Shown: positions 15,549 through 24,699, counted from the first letter of the stretch. The stretch: 64,000 nt of DNA from Bradyrhizobium sp. C9 (GCF_002532045.1 NZ_NWTG01000030.1:1-64000); one strand, 5' to 3'. Translations and numbers: made by a program. The notes: generated from the sequence alone by a model not told the origin.

Positions 15549-15980
15549 ATGGCCCTGAAGGTCGAACTCAAACCGAACGAGCGCATCATCGTCGGCAATT
15601 GCGTGATCACCAACACCGATCAGCGCGCCCGCCTCCTGATCGACGGCGACCGCATCCCGATCCTGCGCGAGAAGGATATCCTGACGCCGGAGACCGCGGA
15701 CACGCCGGCGAAGCTGATCTATCTTGCGGTGCAACTGATGTATCTGTCGCCGGATCCAATGGCGCACCACCCGACCTATTTCAGCCTGGTGCGCGACATC
15801 ATCACCGCGACGCCCAGCGCCTGGCCGTTCATCGAAAGCGTCAACAACTTCATCCTCAACGGCGATCTCTATCACGCCTTGAAGGAATCCAAGAAGCTGA
15901 TCGCGCACGAGGAGAAGCTGCTGGAAACCGCGCGCGGTCAGCGAAATGGCGATCAGGACGATACGCGCAAGAGCGCGTAG
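15549..15980 (+). CDS. flbT: Flagellin post-transcriptional regulator FlbT
   Basis: 143 residues. FlbT binds the flagellin mRNA leader and reduces its stability or translation in Caulobacter, whereas in some relatives it is needed for flagellin production. The family pattern is clear: LKVELKPNERIIVGNCVITNTDQRARLLIDGDRIPILREKDILT, then AKLIYLAVQLMYL and NNFILNGDLYHALKESKKLI. AAAGGAG lies eight bases before the ATG. It is transcribed divergently from its target, the flagellin gene, and converges on flgL with a shared terminator. Confidence 0.95.
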   Translation: MALKVELKPNERIIVGNCVITNTDQRARLLIDGDRIPILREKDILTPETADTPAKLIYLAVQLMYLSPDPMAHHPTYFSLVRDIITATPSAWPFIESVNNFILNGDLYHALKESKKLIAHEEKLLETARGQRNGDQDDTRKSA

Positions 15981-15997
15981 CGCTTCTTGCCTTGACG

Positions 15998-16045
15998 GGC
16001 TTTCTTCACGCGAACCGGCATCCACTTCGCTTGAAAACGCTCTAG
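15998..16045. repeat. Bradyrhizobium-type dispersed palindromic repeat
   Basis: The sequence runs CTTTCTTCACGCGAACCGG, then CATCCACTTCGCTTGAAAACGC and TCTAG. I recall this family (GTTTTC...CGAACCGGT.CCCACTTCGCT.GAAAACGC) as scattered through Bradyrhizobium intergenic regions. It can fold as an imperfect hairpin. It lies just past flbT, before the flbT/flgL terminator. Confidence 0.6.
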
Positions 16046-16059
16046 CCCCCGTCTGAACG

Positions 16060-16087
16060 AAAAAGGCCTCCCCGAGGAGGCCTTTTT
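16060..16087. terminator. Bidirectional terminator between flbT and flgL
   Basis: AAAAAGGCCTCC-CCGA-GGAGGCCTTTTT is a perfect stem-loop with A and T tracts on both sides. It serves convergent flbT (plus) and flgL (minus). Confidence 0.92.
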
Positions 16088-16112
16088 GCTGGCTGGAGAT
16101 GATGGCGAGCGT

Positions 16113-17993
16113 TCAACCGACCGGCAGATATTTCAGCAGCGTGGTCTGATACAGCATCGAGGTGGTCTGATACGACGCCTGCAGGCTGGTCTGCAACGCC
16201 AGGATCTTGGTCGCAACCTCGTCCTGATTGACGCCCTCGACCGTGTCGAGCATCGTCTCCGCCATGTTCTTGAGCTGGGTCTGACGATCGGTGGCTGCCT
16301 TGGTCGCCGTCTGCGCACCGGCGAACTCGGCCTGCACGTCCTGGATCTGCTGCTGGCCGTTCTGCGGCGCGAGGTTCGCGCCGACGCGCTGCGCGAGTGC
16401 CGTCACCTGCGCGCTCGCATTCGGGTTGCTGGCGTTGGTGGTGACCGCCGCATACACCGCGACGTTCTGCAGCAAATAGCGGAACGCCTGTTCGTTGGCC
16501 CGTGCGCCATACTGCACGGTGATCGACTGATCGACCTGCGCGACGGCGGTGCCGCGCGCCGATCCCGGGCCGTTCTCGCCGGTGTACCAGTACACGGTGT
16601 TGTCGGGTGTGCCCGCGACCAGGTTGGTTGCCGTGTCGAACGGCGGTCCCCCTACCCTGAGCGGCGCCGGGGTCGCAGTCGTGTTGTTGGCGATGCCGAG
16701 CGCACCGAGTGCGGCCGCGTTGGAGCTCGATATCGAGAGGTTTTGACCATCCGCGCCGTGAAGCGTGATCGCGCCATTGCTGATGGTCGATGCGTTCTTG
16801 GTGCCGCTGATCTGGTCGATCTTCGCCATCAGCGTCTGCACGCTGTCGGTGATGTTGAGCTGGTTGCCGGTGGCGCCCGAGGCAACGAACGTGATCGGGG
16901 TGCCGTTGACCGTGATGGTGTCGCCGGCCGCGAAGCTCGTCGACAGAGAGTTGGTGCCCGCCGCGCCCGAGAGGGCGGTGGCGCCGCTGATCGGCGCCGG
17001 CGGCGTGTTCTGGTTGTTGACGGCAGCGCCCGCGACGGTCGCGACCGGATTGAAGAAGTTGTTGGACGCCGCGACCGCCGAGGCCGCCACCAGCGACGTG
17101 TCGCTCAGCGTCTTGATGGACGAGGTCAGCGTCGACTGGAGGTTGGCCGTCGTCGCCGTGGTGTCGGCGCCGATCAGGAACGAACCGGCCGGCGGCGGAT
17201 TCGTGGTCGTCGCGGTGAGCTCGATCGCATCGGTGGTGCCATCAGGCAGCGTGAAGTTGAACTTGATCTTGTCGCCGTCATTCGGATTGACGGCGCCGAG
17301 ATCGACCGAGGTGGACTTCGGCGTGCCCGTCGGCTGGGTCACGGTGGCGCCGGTCAACGACGACTGCACCGACAACAGCTTGAGGCCGAACGGCGAGCCG
17401 TCCTCGGCGACGCTGGTCACCGTCGTGGTCGCCGGCGGCGACGAAACGCTCAGGCGCCCCATCAAACCGGTGCCCTGATCGGCCTGCTTGCGCTCATTGA
17501 TGAGCTGGGTGAGGCCGGCCTGGGTTGCGGTGCCCTTCAACATGGTGTCGGCCGACACCGTGGCCGGCGTATCCATCGCACGGCCGGAGAACAGATAGCG
17601 GTCGCCGGACTGGCTGTTCAGCATCGCAACCGCATTGGAGAACGCGGCCTGCGCCGTGATCTGGCCCGACGTCTGCCCGCTGTTGTTGAGCGTCAGCGTC
17701 GCGGTCGTCGCGGCGTTCTTCACCTGGCTCCCGACGTCCGACAACCCCTGCAAAGTGAGGTTGGCGACACCGAGGCGCGTGTTGAGGTTGGTGGCCGTAT
17801 CCGAGAACGCGTTGATGCTGCTGATCTGGGCGCGCAGGCTGAGCGCAAAGCCGCGATCGAGCCCCTGCCCAGCATAGGTCGTCGATACCTTGCCGGTCGC
17901 AAGCTGCGTCGTCAGGTCATTGAGCTGACTGCGCAGGTTGAGGATCGTGGTGCCGATATAGGAAGTTCTGCCGCTTACGCCGTCGATCGACAT
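16113..17993 (-). CDS. flgL: Hook-filament junction protein FlgL
   Basis: 626 residues, long for FlgL (often 300-400). The N-terminus IGTTILNLRSQLNDLTTQLATGKVSTTYAG and the C-terminus NMAETMLDTVEGVNQDEVATKILALQTSLQASYQTTSMLYQTTLLKYL are flagellin-like D0/D1 regions. YLFSGRAMDTPA is typical of FlgL. The extra length is a central surface region; residues about 350-440 contain a module (TITVNG, FVASGATGNQLN) nearly identical to one in FlgE of this cluster. It starts 7 bp after flgK, so flgE-flgK-flgL form one operon, with FlgN as the probable chaperone. Confidence 0.93.
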   Translation of the reverse strand: MSIDGVSGRTSYIGTTILNLRSQLNDLTTQLATGKVSTTYAGQGLDRGFALSLRAQISSINAFSDTATNLNTRLGVANLTLQGLSDVGSQVKNAATTATLTLNNSGQTSGQITAQAAFSNAVAMLNSQSGDRYLFSGRAMDTPATVSADTMLKGTATQAGLTQLINERKQADQGTGLMGRLSVSSPPATTTVTSVAEDGSPFGLKLLSVQSSLTGATVTQPTGTPKSTSVDLGAVNPNDGDKIKFNFTLPDGTTDAIELTATTTNPPPAGSFLIGADTTATTANLQSTLTSSIKTLSDTSLVAASAVAASNNFFNPVATVAGAAVNNQNTPPAPISGATALSGAAGTNSLSTSFAAGDTITVNGTPITFVASGATGNQLNITDSVQTLMAKIDQISGTKNASTISNGAITLHGADGQNLSISSSNAAALGALGIANNTTATPAPLRVGGPPFDTATNLVAGTPDNTVYWYTGENGPGSARGTAVAQVDQSITVQYGARANEQAFRYLLQNVAVYAAVTTNASNPNASAQVTALAQRVGANLAPQNGQQQIQDVQAEFAGAQTATKAATDRQTQLKNMAETMLDTVEGVNQDEVATKILALQTSLQASYQTTSMLYQTTLLKYLPVG

Positions 17994-18000
17994 GTTACCC

Positions 18001-19878
18001 TCACGTGAGCTGCAGCAGCGCGTCGTACATCTGCTTGATCGACGACATCACGCGCGCGTTGGCGGAATAGGCGTTCTGCAGCGACAGCAGATGCGCCATC
18101 TCCTCGTCCATGTTGACGCCGGAGGTCGAGTCCATCTTGGTCTGCAACGTATTCAGCACGACGTCCTGACCATCGGCCAATTGCTTGGCCGCCGTCGCCG
18201 ATTCACCCTGCTGGCTGATGAACTGCCTGGCGAAGTTCAAGAGCGTGCCGGTGAACGGCGCGCCTGACGTGCCGAGGCCGGTCTTCGGCGAATAGCTGTA
18301 CGACGCGTTCGACAGCTGGTTCAGGATGAGGTTCGCGCGCGTGGTGTCGCCGGCCGGTGTCTGTGGATTGGTCGCGTACACGACCATGCGCGAGGGGTCG
18401 CCGACCAGGGCGGTGTTGACGCTGATGCGTGCGGCAAGGCCGGTCGACTGCGAGCCGTTCGCGGTGATCGCGCCGGTGTAGAGCCCGCCATTGTCGGTGA
18501 ACAGCGGAAGCTGCGGATCGCCCGACGTCAGCGACGAAACCGTCGACGTGACCGATGCCGCAGTCACATCAGCCTTGTTGGCTGCGCCGTCGTCGAGCAC
18601 GCGCAGCGTCGACCCGGAGGGATTGGAGAATTGCAGGCCGGTTCCGCCGAGCGCGCCGTTGAGCTGCGACAGCACCGAGCTCATGCCGCCGGAGAAATCC
18701 ACGCCCAGCACCTCGTCGTTCGGATCGACGGTCGCGGTGTTGCTGAGCGGCAGCACGCTCGGATCGTCGACGCGGACGAGCGACAGATTGTGCGTGATGC
18801 CGGTGGTGTTGTCCTTGTAGGAGACGTGAATGGTGTTGCCGCTCTGCAACCCCGAGAGATCGAGGTCGAAGCCGGACTGCGCTCCCGCCGTCGCCGCGGT
18901 GCCGGCCGTCGTCTTGTCCGACAGCGCGCTCGACATCGCGGCGGCGAACTGGTCGATCTGCGTCTGGGCCTGGGCCAGCGTGTTGTCGCGCAGCTCGAGA
19001 TAGGCGGCGATCTTGCCTGATCGGATCGAGTTGGTCGACACCATGTCATAGGTGCCGCCATGGGGAAAATTGATGGTGATGGTGCCGACGGTGCTCTTGG
19101 TCGGGTCGGTATTGTACAGCGTGTTGGGCGTCATCGTGCCCTGGGCATTGAAGCTGAGCGTCGCCGCCTCGGTGCCGACCAGCTGCACGCCGGAATTTGT
19201 GAATACGGTCACCTGGTTCTGGCTGTTGGTGACGGTGCGGATATCCATCAGCTGCGAAAGCTGGGTGACATAGCGATCGCGCTGATCGAGCAGGGCTGCG
19301 GTCGAGGCGTCCTGCGTGCCGCCGGTGGCCTGCAGCTGGACATTGAGGCGCGCGATCTGCTGCAACGCATTGTTGGCGGTGCTGACGGAGTCGCTGATGC
19401 CGGCCTCGGCGTTGGCGCGCAGCGTCTGGATTCCCTGCGAAGTCGCGTTGAGCTGCTGCGCCATCGATTGCGCGGCATTGACGACACCGATGCGGGCCGA
19501 CTGCGAGTCCGGGCTGGTCGACAGCCCCTGCACTGCGGTCAGGAACTTGTTGTAGGCGTCCTCGATCGTGCCGGTGGAGTCGGGATTGCCGTAGACGCCC
19601 TGCAGATTGGCAAGGAAGCTCGAGCGGACGTCGGCGTAGGACGCGCCCGACGTCTCGGTGCGAAGCTGGGTCTGCAGGAATTCGTCGAGCTGGCGGTTGA
19701 CGCCGGTGATGAGGACGCTCGACCCGAACTGGCCGGTGGTGCCGGTATCCTGGTTGAGCGTCTTCCTGACGTAGCCGGGCGTCTCCGCGTTGGCGACGTT
19801 CGACGACACGAGCGAGAGCGAGGCCTGCGTGGCGCGCAGGCCCGACATCGCGGTGGAAAGGGCTTGGCTCAAACCCAT
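18001..19878 (-). CDS. flgK: Hook-associated protein FlgK
   Basis: 625 residues, forming the first junction zone between hook and filament. The N-terminus is the classical rod/hook signature LSTAMSGLRATQASLSLVSSNVANAETPGYVRKT. QLDEFLQTQLRTETSGASYADVR and the DQRDRYVTQLSQLMDIRTV motif are typical of FlgK. The C-terminus SGVNMDEEMAHLLSLQNAYSANARVMSSIKQMYDALL is the conserved coiled coil. The middle is a Thr/Ser/Gly-rich variable domain. It lies 46 bp after flgE and 7 bp before flgL in the same operon. Confidence 0.96.
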   Translation of the reverse strand: MGLSQALSTAMSGLRATQASLSLVSSNVANAETPGYVRKTLNQDTGTTGQFGSSVLITGVNRQLDEFLQTQLRTETSGASYADVRSSFLANLQGVYGNPDSTGTIEDAYNKFLTAVQGLSTSPDSQSARIGVVNAAQSMAQQLNATSQGIQTLRANAEAGISDSVSTANNALQQIARLNVQLQATGGTQDASTAALLDQRDRYVTQLSQLMDIRTVTNSQNQVTVFTNSGVQLVGTEAATLSFNAQGTMTPNTLYNTDPTKSTVGTITINFPHGGTYDMVSTNSIRSGKIAAYLELRDNTLAQAQTQIDQFAAAMSSALSDKTTAGTAATAGAQSGFDLDLSGLQSGNTIHVSYKDNTTGITHNLSLVRVDDPSVLPLSNTATVDPNDEVLGVDFSGGMSSVLSQLNGALGGTGLQFSNPSGSTLRVLDDGAANKADVTAASVTSTVSSLTSGDPQLPLFTDNGGLYTGAITANGSQSTGLAARISVNTALVGDPSRMVVYATNPQTPAGDTTRANLILNQLSNASYSYSPKTGLGTSGAPFTGTLLNFARQFISQQGESATAAKQLADGQDVVLNTLQTKMDSTSGVNMDEEMAHLLSLQNAYSANARVMSSIKQMYDALLQLT

Positions 19879-19924
19879 GATGTGTACTCGCCTTTACTGC
19901 TTCACACGTGCATCATCGATGCGA

Positions 19925-21757
19925 TCAACGCACGACGTTCAGGAGGTCCTGCACCATCGAATTGGTCGTCGTGATCACCTTGGTGTTGGCCGAATAGGCC
20001 TGCTGGGTCACGATCAGCTTGGTGAACTCGTCGGCGATGTCGGTGTTCGAGCTCTCGAGCGACGAACCGACGATGGTGCCGGCCTTGCCGAACAACGCCG
20101 CGCCGGACTCGTCGGTCGCCTCGAACGCACCGCCGTCGATGCGCTTGAGGAAGTTGGTGCCGTTGAAGGTCGCCACCGAGATTTCGGCGAGGTCGATGTT
20201 GCGGCCGTTGGTGTAATTGCCGACGATGCGGCCGTTGGTCGAGACGCTGACCGACTGCAGCTGGCCTGCCGGGAAACCGTCCTGCTGGATCTGGTTGACC
20301 TGGACGTTGCCGTTGGCGTCGGCGAACTGGGTCACGCCACCGGAGCCGAAATTGATCACGGGGCTGCCAAGCGACACGCCGTTGACGACGGCATTGTTGA
20401 GCGCGACCGAGGAGATCGCCGGCGACATCTGGCCGTTCGCCCCGAAAGTGAAGTTGATGTTGGCGTTCTGCCAGGAGACCTGCGTGCCGGTCGCGTTGGG
20501 ATTGACCTGATAGAACAGGTTCCAGCTATCGGTATGCCCGGAGCCCAGCGAGGAGCTGTCGGTCTTGGCCCAGCGGAATTGCAGGTTCACCGGCGCACCC
20601 GACACGTCGTAGGCCGTGACGGCGCCGCCCGAGACGGATTCATTCAGGAAGGTCGAGTTGTCGTTGCCGACGACCTGGCCGGTGCCCACCGTGCCGCCGC
20701 CGCCGCGGGTCGCAACCGCCGAGCCGGTGAAGCCAAGCGCCGCAAGCGCGGTCGAGTTCGAGCTGGTCACGTTGAGGTCTGCCGCCGTGCCCGAATGCAG
20801 CGTGATCTTGCCGCCGCTGATCGTCGATGGCGTCGCGGTGCCGGTGATCGAGTCGATCTTGGCGAGCAGTGTCCCGATGCTGTCGGTGACGTTGAGCTGG
20901 TTGCCGGTCGCGCCCGACGCCACGAAGGTGATGACGGTGCCGTTGACCGTGATCGTGTCGGCGGGCACGGCCGGGGGGCCGGCAGAGCCGGCGCTGAAGC
21001 TGGCATTGATCGAATCGCTGCCCGCCGCGCCCGAAAGCAGGGTCGCTGCGGTATTGGCGACCGACGGCGTCGCCTTGTTGTTCTGCGCGGTGCCGGTGAC
21101 CGATGAATCGGTATACGGCGCGGCCGGCGTGCCCAGCACCAGCGGGTTATGTCCGGCGCTGAACGCGCCCGGCCGGATCAGCTCCGAACCGGGGACCGAG
21201 GTGTCGTGCGCCGTGGTCAGGGGATAGGACGCGAGGTTGGCGCGGTAGTCGATCTTGGTGGTCTGCTGCGCCGGCAGGAAGTCGTTCTTGAACCGCAGCA
21301 CCTGCGGCGAGGAGCCCGAGGGGTTGCCGGTGGTCGGGTCGATCGGCACGCCCTCGAGATAATAGCCGGCGCCGTTGACGAGATAGCCGTCCTTGTTGAG
21401 CTGGAAATCGCCGCGGCGGGTGTAGCGGTCGACGCCGTCGAACACCGGCGAGCCGTCGGTGAAGCTGCCCGGCTTTTGCACCGCGAAGAAGCCGTTGCCG
21501 TTGATCGCCATGAAGGTCGCGACCGACGCCGACTGCACGTCGCCCTGCACCGAGTTGGTCGAGCGCGACTGCGCCGTGACACCGCCGGCGAGCTGCGCGG
21601 TCAGCGCGGTCTGCGGGACGAGGTCGAGAAAGGAGGTATCGATGCGCTTGAACGCCGTGGTCTGCGAGTTGGCAATGTTGCCGGAGATGTTTTCGAGCGC
21701 GTACGACCCTGCGCGCAAGCCACCGACCGCCGTCGTAAGAGCGCCGAAGATACCCAT
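19925..21757 (-). CDS. flgE: Flagellar hook protein FlgE
   Basis: 610 residues, larger than enteric FlgE (about 400). The N-terminus LTTAVGGLRAGSYALENISGNIANSQTTAFKR and the C-terminus SNTDIADEFTKLIVTQQAYSANTKVITTTNSMVQDLLNV are the hook core domains. AINGNGFFAVQKPG and YTRRGDFQLNKDGYLVNGAGYYL are diagnostic. The insertion at residues about 225-360 includes the module shared with FlgL. GGAGAA precedes the ATG. It is the first gene of flgE-flgK-flgL, with a near-perfect sigma-54 promoter about 70 bp upstream. Confidence 0.96.
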   Translation of the reverse strand: MGIFGALTTAVGGLRAGSYALENISGNIANSQTTAFKRIDTSFLDLVPQTALTAQLAGGVTAQSRSTNSVQGDVQSASVATFMAINGNGFFAVQKPGSFTDGSPVFDGVDRYTRRGDFQLNKDGYLVNGAGYYLEGVPIDPTTGNPSGSSPQVLRFKNDFLPAQQTTKIDYRANLASYPLTTAHDTSVPGSELIRPGAFSAGHNPLVLGTPAAPYTDSSVTGTAQNNKATPSVANTAATLLSGAAGSDSINASFSAGSAGPPAVPADTITVNGTVITFVASGATGNQLNVTDSIGTLLAKIDSITGTATPSTISGGKITLHSGTAADLNVTSSNSTALAALGFTGSAVATRGGGGTVGTGQVVGNDNSTFLNESVSGGAVTAYDVSGAPVNLQFRWAKTDSSSLGSGHTDSWNLFYQVNPNATGTQVSWQNANINFTFGANGQMSPAISSVALNNAVVNGVSLGSPVINFGSGGVTQFADANGNVQVNQIQQDGFPAGQLQSVSVSTNGRIVGNYTNGRNIDLAEISVATFNGTNFLKRIDGGAFEATDESGAALFGKAGTIVGSSLESSNTDIADEFTKLIVTQQAYSANTKVITTTNSMVQDLLNVVR

Positions 21758-21825
21758 GACATGTTCTCCAATTCGATTCCCGGCGGCTGGCAATCACAGG
21801 AACGGCCGCATCGGCGGAGCATGTC

Positions 21826-21840
21826 GCAAAGGTCGTGCCA
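21826..21840 (-). promoter_or_regulatory. Sigma-54 promoter of the flgE-flgK-flgL operon
   Basis: On the minus strand the sequence reads TGGCACGACCTTTGC, matching the consensus TGGCACG-N4-TTGC fully with GG-N10-GC spacing. The flgE ATG is about 70 bp downstream. Confidence 0.85.
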
Positions 21841-21871
21841 CGAAACGAAACGTAACAAAATCATGCGCTTG

Positions 21872-21901
21872 AAAAAAAAGCCCCGGCCGTTTAACCGGGG
21901 C
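21872..21901 (-). terminator. Rho-independent terminator of msrB
   Basis: On the minus strand a GCCCCGG/CCGGGGC stem with an eight-base loop is followed by a run of eight T. It lies about 85 bp past the msrB stop and separates msrB from the flgE promoter. Confidence 0.8.
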
Positions 21902-21986
21902 ACAATTGCCGGGCAGGCAACAATTGCCGGGACGGAGCGCAGTTCTGACCGCGCTCCTTCGTCTTGGTTTGACGCGCTTACGAGCG

Positions 21987-22490
21987 TCAGGTCGCCGAGG
22001 GTGCGGCCGGGTGGAACACCAGCGCAAAACCGTCCATGCAGTAGCGCAGCCCGGTCGGCTTCGGGCCGTCGTCGAAAACATGGCCGAGATGGCCGCCGCA
22101 GCGGCGGCAATGCACCTCGGTGCGCAGCATGCCGAAGGTGCGATCCGACGTGGTGCCGATCGCATTGTCCAGCGGCTTCCAGAAGCTCGGCCAGCCGGTG
22201 CCGCTTTCATACTTGGTCTCGGACGAGAACAGCGGCAGGTCGCAGCCGGCGCAGGCGAAGGTGCCCTTGCGATGCTCCTTGAGCAGCGGGCTCGATCCCG
22301 GCCGCTCGGTGCCCTCCTGGCGCAGGATCTCATATTGCTGCGGCGTGAGCTGCGCGCGCCATTCGGCGTCGGTCTTCTCGATCTCGAATTTCTCGGCGGC
22401 TTGCGCCGGCGAGGCGCGCAGCCAGCGGAAGGCGGCAAGGCCGAACAGGCCGGCGACGGAAGCAAGCAGGATGCGGCGATCGATCATCAA
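21987..22490 (-). CDS. msrB: Exported methionine-R-sulfoxide reductase MsrB
   Basis: 167 residues. MsrB reduces the R epimer of methionine sulfoxide in proteins. The zinc-binding CxxC pairs are CAGC and CRRC. GYESGTGWPSFW-type sequence (YESGTGWPSFWKPLD) and GHVFDDGP are hallmarks, and the catalytic Cys is in LRYCMDGFALVFHP. Residues 1-31 form a signal sequence with twin Arg (DRRILLASVAGLFGLAAF ... AQA), so the enzyme probably repairs periplasmic proteins, possibly through the Tat route. It has its own terminator and is otherwise alone. Confidence 0.93.
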   Translation of the reverse strand: MMIDRRILLASVAGLFGLAAFRWLRASPAQAAEKFEIEKTDAEWRAQLTPQQYEILRQEGTERPGSSPLLKEHRKGTFACAGCDLPLFSSETKYESGTGWPSFWKPLDNAIGTTSDRTFGMLRTEVHCRRCGGHLGHVFDDGPKPTGLRYCMDGFALVFHPAAPSAT

Positions 22491-22565
22491 TCATCTCCGA
22501 TGCGGACGGCCAAAGCTGGCGAACAAGACTGGCTCGCCACCAAATACGAACCCCGCCGCCGGACG

Positions 22566-24062
22566 TTACGTCCGCCCGTCGGAGATCCGCTCACTTTCTT
22601 GCGAGGGATGGGCATATGGCTGCTCACTGCCCTCAGTCTGCCGGGGCGCGGGCGGCGGCACGGGCCGCACGGCCGACGGCGGCGGACGGCGGGGCGCCGG
22701 CCCCCGGGTTCCCGCCTTGAGATTGGCCTCGGCCAGCCGCGCCTCGCGGCGGCGCTCCTTCGCACGTGCACCCTCGCGGTAACGCGCCAGCACGCCCGCC
22801 GCGGATGCGGCGCCCCTTGCCCACAGGCCGATGAAATGACCGGCGACCCGGCCGGTGGTGCCGCCGGCCCAAACCAGCTCGAACGGCGAAAACAGCCGCC
22901 AGCGGTCGTCGCCCCACAGGATGCTGCGCGCGATCAGCTGCCCGGCCAGCGCCGAGGTGTTGAGCCCCTGCCGGCCGAAGCCGCTCGCCACCCAAAGGCC
23001 CCTGCGCAATTGCCCGATCTGCGGCATACCATGCACGGTGACGCCGACTGCGCCACCGAAGGTGTCAGCGATCGGAACCTTGCCGAGCTGAGGAAACACC
23101 GTGGCGATGCGACGCTGCACCGCCGCACCAAACCGCTTCGGCCGCGCGTCCCAGGTCGTCTCGGGACTGGCCCACAGCAGGCGATCGCCATCGACGACAC
23201 GGAAATGGTCGATGCCGTCGCTGTCGACGACCGAGCCGGAAAAGGCGATCGCCTCCGCCAGCCGCTCGCCGAGCGGTTCGCTCAACGCCGCGTAGCGCCA
23301 CACCGGCAGCAGCGTATCCGACAGGCGCTTCAGCGGCGCGCCGAGATGGATATTGCCGGCGAGGACGATATGGTTGGCACGCAACCGCGCCGTCGGCGTC
23401 ACGATGCGTTTGCGGATGCCCGAAAAATCGATGCTGACGACCGGCGTCTCCTCGAAGATCCGCACTCCGGCCCGCATCGCCAGCGCGGCGAGACCGTGGA
23501 CATATTTGCGGCCGTCGATCTGGAACGCCTTCGGATAATAGATGCCGTGGAAATAGCGCCCGGTCTTCAGCACGCTGCGCACGCGATCGACCTGCCAGCC
23601 TTCGACCTCGGTGGCGAATTCCTCACCGAGCGTCTGCAGCCGGCTGATCAGCGCTTCGCCAACATCGACATTGGAGACCTCCAGCGCGCCGTCGCTGGGG
23701 CTGATGCCCGGGATCAGATCCTCGGTGGCGGTGGCGCGGACATACTCGGCGCCCTCCTTCGACAGCGCCCACAATTCGCGGGCATCATCGAGGCCGACGC
23801 GCTCGATCACATCCGAGATCGGCAGGCCGAAGCCCGGCATCACGGTGCCGAGATGATGGCCGGAGGCGTTCCAGCCGACCTGGCGGCCCTCGAGCACGGC
23901 GACGCTGGCGCCGAGCCGCGCCGCCTCGCGGGCCACGGTCAGGCCGGCCAGCCCCGCCCCGACCACGCAAACGTCGACGTCGAGGTCGAATGCCAGACGG
24001 TCGCGGACCGGCGAGGCCGCCTCGTCGGGGCCGTCTGCCGCACTTGTGGAAGTCTCGCTCAT
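22566..24062 (-). CDS. FAD-dependent oxidoreductase (DAO family)
   Basis: 498 residues. The FAD-binding Rossmann motif is VCVVGAGLAGLTVAREAARLGASVAVLEG at residues 31-60, followed by the DAO-family substrate segment WNASGHHLGTVMPGF. GWQVDRVRSVLKTGRYFHGIYYPKAFQIDG and VHGMPQIGQLRRGLWVASGFGRQGLNTS are typical of gamma-glutamylputrescine oxidase-like (PuuB/OrdL) enzymes. The last 70 residues are a Pro/Arg-rich tail that is probably disordered. The exact amine or amino acid substrate cannot be told from the sequence, and no putrescine genes adjoin. Confidence 0.8.
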   Translation of the reverse strand: MSETSTSAADGPDEAASPVRDRLAFDLDVDVCVVGAGLAGLTVAREAARLGASVAVLEGRQVGWNASGHHLGTVMPGFGLPISDVIERVGLDDARELWALSKEGAEYVRATATEDLIPGISPSDGALEVSNVDVGEALISRLQTLGEEFATEVEGWQVDRVRSVLKTGRYFHGIYYPKAFQIDGRKYVHGLAALAMRAGVRIFEETPVVSIDFSGIRKRIVTPTARLRANHIVLAGNIHLGAPLKRLSDTLLPVWRYAALSEPLGERLAEAIAFSGSVVDSDGIDHFRVVDGDRLLWASPETTWDARPKRFGAAVQRRIATVFPQLGKVPIADTFGGAVGVTVHGMPQIGQLRRGLWVASGFGRQGLNTSALAGQLIARSILWGDDRWRLFSPFELVWAGGTTGRVAGHFIGLWARGAASAAGVLARYREGARAKERRREARLAEANLKAGTRGPAPRRPPPSAVRPVPPPAPRQTEGSEQPYAHPSQESERISDGRT

Positions 24063-24156
24063 GTCGTTTCTTACGAACCGCTGCGGCGCTTGTCACCTTG
24101 TCCAGGGCATGCGCCTGTAGAATTAATTCGACCAGACCGAATCGAGATGGAAGTCC

Positions 24157-24699
24157 ATGCGCCGTTTGCTGCTGCTGCGTCACGCCAAGACCGAAACCGA
24201 CGCGCCTTCGGGGCAGGACCAGGACCGTCGTCTCGACGAGCGCGGCCACCGTGATGCGGGGGAGATCGGCGGCTGGATCGCCCGCCACCCGCCTTTGCCC
24301 AATCTGGCGCTGGTGTCGCCGGCGGCCCGCACCACGCAGACCTGGGAGATCGTGCGCGAGGCGCTGAAGGGCGCCGGACCTGCGCCGAAAGTCGAATTCG
24401 TGCCGGAACTCTACGGCGCCGATCCGGCGCAGTTGCTCACCGCGATCCGGATGGCCTCCGTCACCGACCCGAAGCGGCTGATGCTGATCGGCCATAATCC
24501 CGGCATGCACGAGCTCGCGCTGACGCTGACCGGCAGCGGCGACGAGGCCGCCAAGCGCGCGCTCGGCGACAATCTGCCGACCTCGGGGCTCGCCGTGTTC
24601 GACTTCGCGACCGACGACTGGAACGACGTCTCCTTCCGGCGCGGCAAGCTCGTGCTGTTCGTCAGCCCTAAACTGTTGAAGCAGGCCTCGCGCGGCTGA
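24157..24699 (+). CDS. SixA-like histidine phosphatase
   Basis: 180 residues of the histidine phosphatase superfamily. The RHG motif appears as LLRHAKTE at residues 6-13, and the second catalytic His is in LIGHNPGMHELAL. Family members near this size include SixA, which dephosphorylates Hpt or PtsN-type phosphohistidines. The region LVSPAARTTQTWEIVREAL matches that branch. An Hpt protein is encoded 22 kb away, but a link is speculative. It is divergent from the FAD oxidoreductase and upstream of the universal stress protein. Confidence 0.82.
   Translation: MRRLLLLRHAKTETDAPSGQDQDRRLDERGHRDAGEIGGWIARHPPLPNLALVSPAARTTQTWEIVREALKGAGPAPKVEFVPELYGADPAQLLTAIRMASVTDPKRLMLIGHNPGMHELALTLTGSGDEAAKRALGDNLPTSGLAVFDFATDDWNDVSFRRGKLVLFVSPKLLKQASRG

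Noticed and set aside
16086..18008. 640-codon plus-strand frame antisense to flgL
   Set aside because: It has Arg/Gly/Val-rich composition typical of antisense high-GC frames, while flgL has clear family signatures.
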